A DNA stretch of 64,000 nucleotides from Campylobacter sp. RM12651 (GTDB lineage Bacteria; Campylobacterota; Campylobacteria; Campylobacterales; Campylobacteraceae). Under the pieces are notes generated by a model that saw only the letters and a list, made by a program, of their open reading frames with translations, did not search any database and was not told the origin of the DNA. The DNA lies in contig NZ_CP059600.1 of assembly GCF_022369475.1 (NCBI RefSeq), positions 248,001-312,000 of the forward strand, read 5' to 3'. The position numbers and the translations under genes were made by a program. Positions 26,821-38,845 of the stretch are shown one piece after another (the first letter of the stretch is position 1; every line of letters starts with the position of its first letter).

Positions 26821-26864
26821 AAAATTAAGAATTTAGAATGCTTTTTTAAATTCTTAATTTTTTT
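26821..26864 (+). terminator. terminator of the cyclase operon
   Basis: A 15-bp perfect stem, AAAATTAAGAATTTA (26821-26835) with TAAATTCTTAATTTT (26847-26861), followed by more T. It separates the cyclases from the rRNA unit. Confidence 0.75.
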
Positions 26865-27322
26865 AAAAAAATTTTCAAACTTTAAGAATAATTTAAGCTT
26901 AAAGAGATAGAATACGAGCTTTATTTCACAAATCAAAACTTAAACAGAGCATTTAAGCTAAATGTTCTTTCTAGGTTTTATTTAATTTAATTCTATGTTA
27001 TATATAGTTTCTAACCTAGTGTTATTTTATTTATCAATGTTAAGAGTCACAAGCAAGTAATATAAAACAATTTCATAAGCTTGTTAAAGGTAGTTATACT
27101 TAATCTCTTTCTTATTACATATATTAAGTATATATAAGAAAAAGTTTTTAAGCATCACAGCTTAGACGCTTTCCGTCTTGAAGATTAAGATTAATAATTA
27201 CATAAAAACTTTAGCAAGGAAGTAATGCGTTTTAGTAATACTAAAAACAATAACAATAATGCATGCAAATATATTTCAATTAATACTATTAATTGTAAAA
27301 ATATTAATAACATTATTAACAA
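26865..27322 (+). promoter_or_regulatory. 23S rRNA leader with processing stem
   Basis: About 450 bases with no 16S or tRNA sequence. TTAGCAAGGAAGTAATGC (27211-27228) is perfectly complementary over 18 bases to 30240-30257 after the 23S gene, the expected RNase III processing stem. TATATATAG near 27000 is a possible -10 box, and TGTTCTTTCTAGG just before it is a weak boxA-like antitermination signal. I cannot assign the promoter with certainty. Confidence 0.6.
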
Positions 27323-30233
<2,911 letters not shown>

Positions 30234-30350
30234 AAATAAGCATTACTTCCTTGCTAAGGTTTATTACTTTAGTAAGTTTAAGAGTTTAAATTACTTGCTT
30301 TTAACATTGTTATTTAAGTTTATTAAATACTAATAGATTTAAATAACAAT

Positions 30351-30468
30351 GTCCGTGATTATACAAATGTGGTAACGCCTTGTCCCATCCCGAACCAAGA
30401 AGCTAAGCACATTGTGGGTGATGATACTACGCCTTACTGGCATGGGGAAAGTAGCTCGTTGCGGACTT
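30351..30468 (+). rRNA. 5S ribosomal RNA
   Basis: GTCCGTG...TGCGGAC closes a standard 5S of about 118 bases with the conserved CATCCCGAACCAAGAAGCTAAG-type loop (split here as CATCCCGAACC and AAGCTAAGC). Outer flanks AAATAACAA and TTGTTATTT pair as a processing stem. It lies about 120 bases after 23S in the same unit. Confidence 0.93.
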
Positions 30469-30478
30469 GTTATTTAAA

Positions 30479-31430
30479 CTACTACTAACTTTTAACTTTA
30501 TTACTACTAATTATTTTTAACTATCAATCGTAATTGAATATATTTGTTATTACTTTATAAATTATTGTTACCGTTATTGCTTTATAAATATTGTGTTATA
30601 TAGCTACTAATAGTAATTGGAATAGTATAATCATAATTAAATATATTTATAATTGCTTTATAACTGTTGTTATTGCTATTTAAACTACTACTTATTATTT
30701 AAAATTAAATCAATTTATAACTATAATTATTTTATAACTATAATTGCTTTGTAGCCACTTTAATAACTTAATGGTTTTATATAGTTGAATTGTTTTAAAG
30801 TTGTTTAAAACATCTATAAGATAAATGTATCATAAAGTAACTGTAAAACAATTGCTTTGTAGCTTATTTATGCTTATTTAACATTAAATTATTATTGAAT
30901 TAAAATTTTATCAAACAAATGAAAATTAGCTTTAAAAAGTGTCCCAAAGTGATGTAGTCACCCCATATATTAAACTATAATCTAGTTGGTCTAACGAAGT
31001 TTATCATAAAATAAACCACACAGAGTTTGTCTTAGCTTGTTAATTTCATTTGTTTAGCTTTGTAAAAGCTAGTTAGACTAGAACTATAAATGAGGTGGGG
31101 TATTTGGCGTTTAGGTTGGGTTTTTTAAGTTTGTCTATTTTTAAAAATGCTTTGAAAACCAATTGCCTTTGAAAAAGTTTTAAAAGTTGATTAGGCGTTA
31201 TTAGCCACCTTTGAAAAGATTTTAGGCTTTATTGAGAGTTTGTTTTTGGTTTGTTATAAGCTTAAGTTCTATCTTGTTTTTAATTTTATTATTTTTTTGG
31301 GCTTTGCTTTGATTTTTAGTTTATTAATTTTGTTTGTTTAGCGGTGTTTGAAAGCTTTTTATGTTTGAATGGTTATATTTATTTGAGATTAATTTGGTTT
31401 ATTGTGGGTTGTATGTGTGGGGGGGGGGTG
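30479..31430. other. gene-free AT-rich region with degenerate repeats and inverted repeats
   Basis: No credible gene in about 950 bases. Short motifs recur: TTGCTTTATAA three times, TTGCTTTGTAGC twice, ACTACTA several times. CAAACAAATGAAAATTAGC (30915-30933) is inversely related to TAATTTCATTTGTTTAGC near 31046, and both resemble the arms of the hairpin at 31438-31483. ACCCCATATATT...TCTAAC (about 30961-30997) is partly complementary to GTTAGACTAG...GGTGGGGT (about 31070-31100). It could be a structured RNA or a decayed mobile element. Confidence 0.5.
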
Positions 31431-31434
31431 GGGG
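31419..31434 (+). repeat. poly-G tract G10-T-G5
   Basis: Ten G, a T and five G, in a G/T-rich stretch next to the hairpin at 31438. No gene starts nearby on the plus strand, so a switching role is not evident. Confidence 0.7.
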
Positions 31435-31437
31435 TGT

Positions 31438-31483
31438 CAAACAAACGAAATTTAGTAAGCTAAAACTAAATTTCGTTTGTTTG
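31438..31483. repeat. 19-bp perfect inverted repeat
   Basis: CAAACAAACGAAATTTAGT (31438-31456) and its exact complement (31465-31483) flank the loop AAGCTAAA. It sits 20 bases after the end of the minus-strand cassette and may terminate it, but neither side has a T-run. The arms are related to sequences near 30915 and 31046. Confidence 0.7.
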
Positions 31484-31503
31484 CATATTTGTCATCAATG
31501 TGG

Positions 31504-31725
31504 TTAATTCTTAGAAATTGTCCAAGTTGTTTTATCCGTGGTTAGTTCTATTTCTAATATATCATGACAATTAGTTGAAAGGTCTATCACATCGCCAAAT
31601 CTTTTGTGAAAATCAGCTGTGTCTTCCCAAACCCCTGTAATTTGATTAAATACTTGAAGAATTGTTCTTTGGGTTTTATTTAATCGAAATTCAAAATATT
31701 CACGAGTGAGCATACCTGGAAGCAT
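31504..31725 (-). CDS. 3' part of a gene split at an A8 run
   Basis: 73 codons from an internal ATG without a convincing ribosome site. The frame is open further upstream, and losing one A from the A8 run at 31750-31757 would join it to the exported protein before it, giving one protein of about 165 residues. It is probably the C-terminal half of that gene rather than a separate one. Sequence such as QVFNQITGVWEDTADFHKRF is soluble and unfamiliar. Confidence 0.5.
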   Translation of the reverse strand: MLPGMLTREYFEFRLNKTQRTILQVFNQITGVWEDTADFHKRFGDVIDLSTNCHDILEIELTTDKTTWTISKN

Positions 31726-31741
31726 CCATTTTGCGACTACT

Positions 31742-32014
31742 TTATATCCTTTTTTTTAGTCTATCTAAGTTAAGAGCCATATTGTGTTGATAAAGTGCTT
31801 GACTTCCATAGTAACCATCTTCAATCTCACAATTACTCCTATTGAGTCTAATTTTCCATAGGGTTACATTGTCCAAAAAGGTTATTCTGAGTGTTTTGTT
31901 GTTTGAGTAGTTAAGGTTATAGCTTTGCAATTTAAACGGTGCTTTGTTTGCCATCGCTGCTGTGCTAGTCATAAGCATTATTGCTATATATACTAATAGT
32001 TTGTTTAATTTCAT
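31742..32014 (-). CDS. exported hypothetical protein, truncated by an A8 frameshift
   Basis: 90 residues with a Sec signal (MKLNKLLVYIAIMLMTSTAAMANK) and a good AAGGAG site. The frame stops right after AAAAAAAAGGATATAA, ending LKKRI. With seven A it would continue GYKVVAKWMLPGMLTREYF into the downstream frame. So the gene is off, phase-variable or broken at a homopolymer, or the base count is an error. It begins 10 bases after the 194-residue gene, in one cassette under a poly-G promoter. Confidence 0.6.
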   Translation of the reverse strand: MKLNKLLVYIAIMLMTSTAAMANKAPFKLQSYNLNYSNNKTLRITFLDNVTLWKIRLNRSNCEIEDGYYGSQALYQHNMALNLDRLKKRI

Positions 32015-32024
32015 TTAAATCTCC

Positions 32025-32609
32025 TTAATGATTTTCTATAATTTCATAAATATTTTTAGCCTTTTTAAAGGCTGGGATTAGTTCAGCTATAACGCCTAAA
32101 GCTTTATCTAAAGAATTTTTAGCTTCTAGCTGTTTGATTAGTTTTTGTGTGTTTAAATCATCATCGCTCACCTTTTGTAAAAGTGTTATAAAATCACTTT
32201 TTAAGATTTTTATTTTTTCTTTGTTTAGCGTATAATCAGCTGTATTATCACATTGCTTTTTTAGTTTTGCTTCTATGAAGTTTCTTATAGCTTTATCTTC
32301 TATGGTAAATATATAGTGAGTTTCATCTTCTTTTATATTTTTACTATTTGAGATTTGAGATAAAAAGTCTATAAATAAGCTTTCATACTCACTATCGTTC
32401 ATAAACTTTACGCTTATGTTTGCTCTTAAGGCACTTACTTTGCTAGGGCTTATCTTCAAAAGTCTTGATAGCTCATCGTTTGATTTATCTAACAATCTTT
32501 TTTCTTTATCTAGTAGATATATAATATAATCATATAAATCCGTTTTGTTATAAGTATATAAGCCATCTGTTGTGATTTTGTCATAAATCTTTTTTGATAT
32601 ATTGCACAT
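32025..32609 (-). CDS. hypothetical protein with possible HTH segment
   Basis: A 194-residue soluble, Lys/Asp-rich helical protein. DELSRLLKISPSKVSALRAN resembles a helix-turn-helix, so a DNA-binding role is possible. The C-terminal half looks coiled. It is the first gene of the cassette and lies about 30 bases from a TATTAT box that abuts a G9 tract. No family recognised. Confidence 0.55.
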   Translation of the reverse strand: MCNISKKIYDKITTDGLYTYNKTDLYDYIIYLLDKEKRLLDKSNDELSRLLKISPSKVSALRANISVKFMNDSEYESLFIDFLSQISNSKNIKEDETHYIFTIEDKAIRNFIEAKLKKQCDNTADYTLNKEKIKILKSDFITLLQKVSDDDLNTQKLIKQLEAKNSLDKALGVIAELIPAFKKAKNIYEIIENH

Positions 32610-32639
32610 GAAAATCCTTTATTTAAAATCAGTATAATA

Positions 32640-32648
32640 CCCCCCCCC
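32640..32648 (-). promoter_or_regulatory. poly-G9 tract abutting TATTAT, promoter of the small cassette
   Basis: On the minus strand nine G are followed directly by TATTAT (32634-32639), 25-30 bases before the ATG at 32609. It has the same layout as at 6055 and 18472. From 32649 to 33190 I see no gene, only AT-rich sequence with one small hairpin (GCCAA GATA TTGGC near 32948) and, presumably, the promoter of the symporter. Confidence 0.68.
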
Positions 32649-33190
32649 ATTCTTAATCTTTACTTAATTTGTATTTGAATTTATTTTTTATAATTTGAAA
32701 GGTTGTAGTAGAATTAGGTTTGCAATTTAAAATCTAATTTGCATATATTATAAGTATTTTAGAGTTTTTAATAATGTTCTAGCTTAGCTACTCATTTTTA
32801 TTGCTTATTAATTAAAAAATTATTTAATTTAAAATATTTTATTTATACTACAAATAAATTATATTGATAAAATTGATTTTATAGCCTATATAAAAGCTAT
32901 ATTTTAATATTTATATTTTTAAGGAATTTGAATTAATGTTTATTTTGCCAAGATATTGGCGTATTTAAAGAATTTTTTAAATAATGTTTTTACAATTTAT
33001 TTTTAAATTAATGAAAACACAATTTAATTATTTTATTTATTTTAATAACGCTATTTTATTAATATTTTATAATTAGTAGTATTTATTGCTTAAATTTATT
33101 AAATTAGATTGCAAAAGAATATTAATTTAAGCAAAATTTTTACTTTTTTTGTTAGACTTAAAACTTTTTAATTTATAACAAGGTTTTCAT

Positions 33191-34549
33191 ATGGATTTTC
33201 ATCAATTTATTGAGCAAATTAATGGAGTTTTAGTTGCTTATGTTCTTGTATTTGCCTTAGTTGGAATAGGTCTTATTTTCACTATTTATCTAGGTCTTCC
33301 GCAATTTCGCTATTTTAAAGAAGGCTTGAGTGCAAGTTTTGGAGATTTATTCAAAAAAGGTAAGAAAAAAAATTCCGGAATAACAGCCCTACAAGCTATG
33401 ATGATTTCAATTTCAGCACAAGTTGGAACAGGTAATATCATAGGCGTTGCAACTGCTATTAATTTAGGTGGAGCAGGAGCTATATTTTGGATGTGGGCTA
33501 GTGCATTTTTGGGTATGGCTACAATTTTAGCTGAAGGTGTTTTAGCACAACGCTACAAAGTATGGCAGCACGGACATTATATCGGAGGTCCTGCGTTTTA
33601 TATAAAACTTGGTCTTAAGAAAAAATTAGGTGCTAATACTTGCAATTTACTCGCTGGATTTTTTGCTATTGCAATTATTGTTGCACTTGGTTGTGCGGGT
33701 CAAATGACACAAAGCAATTCTATTTCAGGTGCAATTCATCAAGCTTTTGGAGTGGATTTGAAAATCACAGGAGCAATTACTGCAATTATCGCAGGATTTG
33801 TGGTGATTGGTGGGGTTAAAAGGATTGCTAGATTTGCTGAACTTGTAGTGCCTTTTATGGCTATATTTTATGTTTTGGTTGCAGTTTATATTTTAATAGC
33901 ATTTCACGAAAATATAGGCAATGTATTTTCTATGATTTTTAAACAAGCTTTTGGACTTGAAGCAGTAGCTGGTGGAGCTGTTGGAATTGGTATTAAAGAA
34001 GCTATTAGATATGGGGTTGCAAGGGGACTTTTTGCAAACGAAGCAGGTATGGGAAGCACACCACACGCACACGCAAGTGCAACTACTAAAAACTCTGTTT
34101 CTCAAGGTTTTGTGGCAATGCTTGCAGTATTTATTGATACAGCATTTATTTGCACAGCAACTGCTCTTATAATCTTACTTAGCGGAGCTGATTTAAGTCT
34201 TAGCGGTATTGAGCTAACTACTTCGGCATTTAGCATTGCTTTTGGTAGTATTGGTGTGAAATTACTTGCAATTTGTCTTGTGTTTTTTGCATTTACAACC
34301 ATTATTGGCTGGTATTATTTCGCTCAAATTAATGTGCAATATTTATTCTCAAATAAAGCTTTACCTATATTTAAAATAGTGTTTGTTTTATGTATTTTTA
34401 TAGGTGCTATGCTAAAGCTTGATTTGGTTTGGAGTATTTCTGATTTATGTAATACTTTAATGGTATTACCTAATGTTTTAGCGTTATTTTTATTAGCTCC
34501 AGTAGTTAAAAAAGAATTATTAAAATTTAACGAAAGTAAGAAAAAATAA
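33191..34549 (+). CDS. AGCS-family sodium:alanine symporter
   Basis: A 452-residue inner-membrane protein with about 11 helices. Family marks are the QVGTGNIIGVATAINLGGAG segment (written here as QVGTGNIIGVA), FWMWASAFLGMAT and RGLFANEAGMGSTPHAHA. It imports alanine or glycine with Na+. It is a single-gene unit, and its 3' end is followed by a very strong palindromic terminator. Confidence 0.92.
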   Translation: MDFHQFIEQINGVLVAYVLVFALVGIGLIFTIYLGLPQFRYFKEGLSASFGDLFKKGKKKNSGITALQAMMISISAQVGTGNIIGVATAINLGGAGAIFWMWASAFLGMATILAEGVLAQRYKVWQHGHYIGGPAFYIKLGLKKKLGANTCNLLAGFFAIAIIVALGCAGQMTQSNSISGAIHQAFGVDLKITGAITAIIAGFVVIGGVKRIARFAELVVPFMAIFYVLVAVYILIAFHENIGNVFSMIFKQAFGLEAVAGGAVGIGIKEAIRYGVARGLFANEAGMGSTPHAHASATTKNSVSQGFVAMLAVFIDTAFICTATALIILLSGADLSLSGIELTTSAFSIAFGSIGVKLLAICLVFFAFTTIIGWYYFAQINVQYLFSNKALPIFKIVFVLCIFIGAMLKLDLVWSISDLCNTLMVLPNVLALFLLAPVVKKELLKFNESKKK

Positions 34550-34556
34550 GTTTTAT

Positions 34557-34595
34557 TCCTATTTCAAATTCTAGAATTTGAAATAGGATTTTTTT
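34557..34595. terminator. bidirectional terminator, long palindrome
   Basis: 34557-34588 is a 32-base near-perfect palindrome (TCCTATTTCAAATTC and its complement around CTAG), followed by T7. It separates convergent genes. Confidence 0.8.
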
Positions 34596-35607
34596 ATTTT
34601 ATTTGAGTAAAATTCATACCATTTATTTTTATTTCTACATTATCGTTAAAGTCTTTAGGTAATTGATTTTCACTTTCTTCTATAGCTTTTAACATATTAT
34701 ATTTGTTTTTAACTTTTAAACTTTGCTCAAATTTGTGTGGTGTATTAGCAAAAAAACTATCAACAATTGGTCTAAATTGTTCAGGGACTTTATCAATATT
34801 TTGCATTACATATTCTTTGATAGCTTTTAAGTTATTGTTAATATTTATTTTGCTTTCAATTGCATTAATTAATAAAGATTCTGCAAATTCTTTATTATCC
34901 ATATCGTATTTATCAAGTGTATCTACATTATCAATCTTATAATTATCAATATTATAAGTAATATTTAATTTATCACATATTTCAAAGAATTTATCTAATA
35001 CATCTAAATCTATTGCAAAAGCCAATTCGTTTTTATTATGCTTGCCGATTAATTTAAATTCAACCTTAACATTTCCATTATTTGCCACATCTTTTGTTTT
35101 AGTAATTGTGTTGATAGAATATTCATCTTTTGCTAGTTCTGGAAGTATTCCTAATTTATTATCAGAAATAGCCAACATACTAGCAAATCCTACAGCTATT
35201 TCACCTAGTTTAATTGATTTTATTTCGCTTTTATAAAAACTTTCTTTAGGAGTATTAGTTGCTAATTCTTTTATGCTAACACTTCCTTTTTTATCTCCAG
35301 TATAAAATCCATTTGTTTCAATTTTTATTTCTTCAACACTTAAAACTTTTTGATTATTTATAATAACATCAATACCTTTGCTCTTACATTCTGCATAATC
35401 ACCTTTATTTTCACATTTGTAATCACTAATATTTACATTAGATGGAATTTCAAACATAGCAGTTAGAACTTTTAATTTTTCAATTTCGTTTTTAATAGAA
35501 TTATTTAATGAAGTTTCAAAATTTTTAACTTGCTCATCACTGATTTTGTTTCCACAACCAATAAACATAACAGCTACTGCACTAAGTGCTAATAATGATT
35601 TTTTCAT
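34594..35607 (-). CDS. lipoprotein of unknown function
   Basis: A 337-residue lipoprotein: signal MKKSLLALSAVAVMFIGC with the lipobox Cys at residue 18. The mature part is hydrophilic with several DV/IE/IN strand-like repeats and a small Cys pair (YKCENKGDYAECKSK). GGAGA precedes the ATG. It is monocistronic. No conserved domain that I can name. Confidence 0.65.
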   Translation of the reverse strand: MKKSLLALSAVAVMFIGCGNKISDEQVKNFETSLNNSIKNEIEKLKVLTAMFEIPSNVNISDYKCENKGDYAECKSKGIDVIINNQKVLSVEEIKIETNGFYTGDKKGSVSIKELATNTPKESFYKSEIKSIKLGEIAVGFASMLAISDNKLGILPELAKDEYSINTITKTKDVANNGNVKVEFKLIGKHNKNELAFAIDLDVLDKFFEICDKLNITYNIDNYKIDNVDTLDKYDMDNKEFAESLLINAIESKININNNLKAIKEYVMQNIDKVPEQFRPIVDSFFANTPHKFEQSLKVKNKYNMLKAIEESENQLPKDFNDNVEIKINGMNFTQIK

Positions 35608-35773
35608 ATTTCTCCTTTTTTTATAAATTTGTTAAGAATATCAATTTATAGTTAAATAATACTAGTGAAAATGAAAAATATTTTTAATTTAAATAATAAA
35701 AATTATTAAGTAATAAAAATTAATTAATCTATTTTTGTTATAATGCAACACAAATTCAATTAAAGGAGACAGA

Positions 35774-36226
35774 ATGTCATTAGAAAAACAATTATTACAA
35801 TTACAAGCTGATGCACACGCATTATTTTTAAAGTTTCATAACTACCATTGGAATGTAAAAGGATTACAATTCTTTGCACTTCATTCATATACTGAAGAAG
35901 CATATGAAAAAATGGCTGAAATGTTTGATGATTGTGCTGAAAGATTATTACAATTAGGACATAAAGCTATAGTTTGCCCAAAAGAATTAATGGAAACTTC
36001 AAAAGCTCCAAGAACTGATAAAACTTGCTTTGAAGCTACTGAATTAGTTGGACTTATATTAGCTGATTATGAATACTTATTAGCTGAGTTTAAAAAGTTA
36101 AATAAATTTGCTGAAGAAGCAGGAGATACAACTACTGCAGCTTATGCTCAAGAGCAAATTGCTAGTTATGAAAAATCAATTTGGATGCTAAAAAATACAG
36201 GTGCAACAAGTTGTTGTGTAAAATAA
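35774..36226 (+). CDS. dps: Dps-family ferritin-like protein
   Basis: A 150-residue protein that would assemble into a 12-mer, oxidising and storing iron with peroxide and shielding DNA. The ferroxidase ligands are in place: His25 (HWNVKG), His37, Asp52 and Glu56 (FDDCAERL). The unusual CC near the C-terminus (TSCCVK) could bind metal. A strong AAAGGAGA site and its own terminator show a monocistronic unit. Confidence 0.95.
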   Translation: MSLEKQLLQLQADAHALFLKFHNYHWNVKGLQFFALHSYTEEAYEKMAEMFDDCAERLLQLGHKAIVCPKELMETSKAPRTDKTCFEATELVGLILADYEYLLAEFKKLNKFAEEAGDTTTAAYAQEQIASYEKSIWMLKNTGATSCCVK

Positions 36227-36229
36227 TTT

Positions 36230-36257
36230 AAAGGCTTGATTATCAAGCCTTTTATTT
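36230..36257. terminator. terminator after dps
   Basis: AAAGGCTTGA and TCAAGCCTTT form a 10-bp stem with loop TTA, followed by TATTTTAT. It is shared with the end of the convergent lipoprotein gene. Confidence 0.8.
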
Positions 36258-36623
36258 TATAATATCTGCTGACATTTTCCATAAATTATCAATTTTTACC
36301 ATTTTTCTCTTTTCATTTTTAACAAAACCATTATTAAATTTAGTAATAATTTGCACTTCAGCACTATTATTAGAACTATTTAATATATCTACTTTAATTT
36401 CTGCAATTCCACCATAATTATTAAATAATTTAGGTAATACATTTTCAAAATTAATACTTAATTGTCTTTGAAATTCATTTTCATAATAAAAACATTTATC
36501 AAAAACAGCTTCACTTGGTTGATTTGAAAGTTCGTTTAAGCAATTTTTGACACTTTTTTGTATATCTTCGTTTTTACAAGCACTTAAAAATAATAGGCTA
36601 ACAATCATCATATATTTTTTCAT
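36252..36623 (-). CDS. small lipoprotein, hypothetical
   Basis: A 123-residue lipoprotein: MKKYMMIVSLLFLSAC with lipobox LSAC. The C-terminal half has the pattern of a small NTF2- or DUF4878-like domain, ending KRKMVKIDNLWKMSADIIK, as in secreted proteins that resemble snoaL folds. That is suggestive only. It lies 9 bases after the YigZ-type gene, in the same operon. Confidence 0.6.
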   Translation of the reverse strand: MKKYMMIVSLLFLSACKNEDIQKSVKNCLNELSNQPSEAVFDKCFYYENEFQRQLSINFENVLPKLFNNYGGIAEIKVDILNSSNNSAEVQIITKFNNGFVKNEKRKMVKIDNLWKMSADIIK

Positions 36624-36632
36624 TTTATATCC

Positions 36633-37232
36633 TTATAATTTATTTAAAATTAATCTTAAATCTATCAATTCTTTTTCTAATTCTTCTAATTCATCTGTGC
36701 TAAGTTCTAAATAAAATACAACATTTGCTCCAAAATCTTTAGAATAAACGATATTTAGTTTATCTAAAATATAACTTAATTTATTTATTTGGCTATATTC
36801 AAGTTCTATATAATATGATTCTTTTTTTATATAGTTAGAAAGTAGATTTAGCTCATTAGCTTTTGAAATTCCTAAATTAACTGCGTTTGAATATGCTCTT
36901 ACAAGCCCGCCAACTCCTAATAATGTTCCACCAAAATATCTTACTATATAACAAGCTGCATTTACAATATTAGCTCCCCTTAATACATTAAGAGCAGGTG
37001 CTCCACTACTTCCTTTAGGCTCTCCATCATCACTTTGATTTTCTACAATTTGCCCAAATTCATTTAATACTCTACTAGCATAGACTACATGAACGCATTT
37101 AAAATGCTCGGCTCTTAATTCTTCTTGTCTAGTGCGAACATTTTCGTTAATATTAAGTGGTTCAAAATAGCATAAGAATTTAGAACCCTTTACTTCAAAA
37201 CTATCAAAACAAGGTGATTTTAAAACTTTCAT
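36633..37232 (-). CDS. YigZ/IMPACT family protein
   Basis: A 199-residue cytoplasmic protein with the UPF0029 core: SKFLCYFEP, HFKCVHVVYA, SDDGEPKGSSGAPAL and RYFGGTLLGVGGLVRAYSNA. The family has an N-terminal ribosomal-S5-like fold and a C-terminal RNA-binding-like domain. YigZ has been linked to translation-associated roles and peptidase-like activity, but the function is unsettled. It starts divergently from the next gene with a 35-base gap. Confidence 0.85.
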   Translation of the reverse strand: MKVLKSPCFDSFEVKGSKFLCYFEPLNINENVRTRQEELRAEHFKCVHVVYASRVLNEFGQIVENQSDDGEPKGSSGAPALNVLRGANIVNAACYIVRYFGGTLLGVGGLVRAYSNAVNLGISKANELNLLSNYIKKESYYIELEYSQINKLSYILDKLNIVYSKDFGANVVFYLELSTDELEELEKELIDLRLILNKL

Positions 37233-37267
37233 TTGCTAATATTAGCGTTTTTTATTAAAGGATTAAT

Positions 37268-37747
37268 ATGAAAATAATTTTTAGTTTTATATTATTTATA
37301 TTTTTAGGATGTAGTTCTTTAATAAGTGGTGTGGCTTCTGTCGCAACTTCTGTTGTTGTTTTTGCAATTACAATTCCTATTAAAGTTATTTATAGTGTTG
37401 GTAAATCAGCCTTAAATGCAGCTAGTTCTAATTCAAATTCAAATGATACTAAAATTGCTAAAAAAGCATTAGAGCAAAAGAATTTCAAAAAAGCTTATGA
37501 ATATTATGCAAGAGCTTGTAATGATGATGAGCCTATGGTTTGTGCTTTAGGAAATTATGCTTATACAAAATGTGAATTATTAAATGATGGTTGCAAGATT
37601 AATACAATAATAAATAATAACGCTATAAAATATTTTAGTGCAAAATTATTTTTAGATGAGGCAAAAGAGCTTAGCGGGGACAATAAAAAAGCTTATATAA
37701 ATATAGCTTGTAGTTACGATAATAGTATAAGTAAAGATTGTAAGTAA
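37268..37747 (+). CDS. Sel1-like repeat lipoprotein
   Basis: A 159-residue lipoprotein: MKIIFSFILFIFLGC with lipobox Cys15. A hydrophobic segment (AISVATSVVVFAITIPIK-like, about residues 23-43) comes next. Then one or two Sel1-like helical repeats follow (FKKAYEYYARACNDDEPMVC, plus a later SCYDN-type pair). Probably envelope-located. Partner unknown. Confidence 0.65.
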   Translation: MKIIFSFILFIFLGCSSLISGVASVATSVVVFAITIPIKVIYSVGKSALNAASSNSNSNDTKIAKKALEQKNFKKAYEYYARACNDDEPMVCALGNYAYTKCELLNDGCKINTIINNNAIKYFSAKLFLDEAKELSGDNKKAYINIACSYDNSISKDCK

Positions 37748-37771
37748 TCTTCCTAATAATTTAGGAAGATT
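37746..37771. terminator. bidirectional terminator
   Basis: AATCTTCCTAA and TTAGGAAGATT form an 11-bp perfect stem with loop TAAT, between convergent genes. Confidence 0.75.
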
Positions 37772-37777
37772 AAATAT

Positions 37778-38845
37778 TTACTTGCCTCTAATTTTATTCA
37801 TTAAAGCAGTAATTAAGCCGTTTTGGTAAGCAACAGCAAGAAGTGCAATCACAACACCAACTTTTTGTAATAATGATGAGCTTTCGCCAAACATAAGAGG
37901 TCCTATTAAAGCAACAGTAGCTATTGGACTTAAGATTAATAATCCAGCACCTAAAGTAGGGTTTAGTTTAACTGAACCATGTTGAGCAAATGTCCAAGCA
38001 GCAGCTTGACCTGCAGTTCCTAAAACTATCATCCATAACCAGTTCATTCCAGTGATAGGATCACCTAAAGCCACATTACCAAATGGACTTGTAACGCTTT
38101 CTATAGCAGCTTGTGGTAAGTGCATTGATTTAATACCAGCAGCAGTATCAACCATAACACCTTGGTCAAATATGAAACCATTTCCTGTGATTAAGAACGC
38201 CCATACAACAGGAGCTACAAGTTGAGCAGCACTTGAGATTAAGATAGGTTGAACAACTTGTCCGTTTCCAATTCTTCCTGCTCTTCTGCTAGCGAATAAG
38301 TAAATTCCATAGCAAAATCCTGAAGTAAGACCGCAAATTGTTCCAACTGCCATAATACCAGTACCAAATACTTCTTGAGGGCCATTTGGATCAACTATAC
38401 CATTTTCTAAAGCACCACCAGCTAAAATAACACCAGCAAGCATTATAGGTGCTATGAAATAATAGCTAAATGGAATTCTTTCTCTATCTGTAATAAATGC
38501 TAAAGCTGGCAACATAATTACTTGAATATTTAAAAGAATTGAAGCAATTCCTGAACCTACAAAGAATATTGAATAATTCCACGCAGTAAAGTCAATCCCT
38601 AATACAAGTCCAGCTAAAATAGATAGCCATACGCCTTTTTTGGTAAGCTTACCGATTTTTTTAGCTTCCATAATTGCAAAAGGAATAAGGCAGATAGTCC
38701 CTATCAAGCAACGCATAAAAGCACCTGTAGCTGGGTCAAAGTTAGATAATTTTTGCCAAGGTGCAGTAAAAGAAAGAAATAAAATACCGATTAAGAATAT
38801 GACATAGGTCATACCTGTGGCATTTCCTCTTAAATCATTATTCAT
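37778..38845 (-). CDS. DMT-superfamily (EamA) permease
   Basis: A 355-residue inner-membrane protein with about ten helices and the EamA duplication: MTYVIFLIGILFLSF and NYSIFFVGSGIASILLNIQV in the first half, GLLILSPIATVALIGPLMFG in the second. Family members export or import metabolites or drugs. It is more Ala/Gly-rich than its neighbours. It is transcribed divergently from the urease operon, with a 320-base AT-rich gap between. A link to urea or nickel use is possible but unsupported. Confidence 0.82.
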   Translation of the reverse strand: MNNDLRGNATGMTYVIFLIGILFLSFTAPWQKLSNFDPATGAFMRCLIGTICLIPFAIMEAKKIGKLTKKGVWLSILAGLVLGIDFTAWNYSIFFVGSGIASILLNIQVIMLPALAFITDRERIPFSYYFIAPIMLAGVILAGGALENGIVDPNGPQEVFGTGIMAVGTICGLTSGFCYGIYLFASRRAGRIGNGQVVQPILISSAAQLVAPVVWAFLITGNGFIFDQGVMVDTAAGIKSMHLPQAAIESVTSPFGNVALGDPITGMNWLWMIVLGTAGQAAAWTFAQHGSVKLNPTLGAGLLILSPIATVALIGPLMFGESSSLLQKVGVVIALLAVAYQNGLITALMNKIRGK

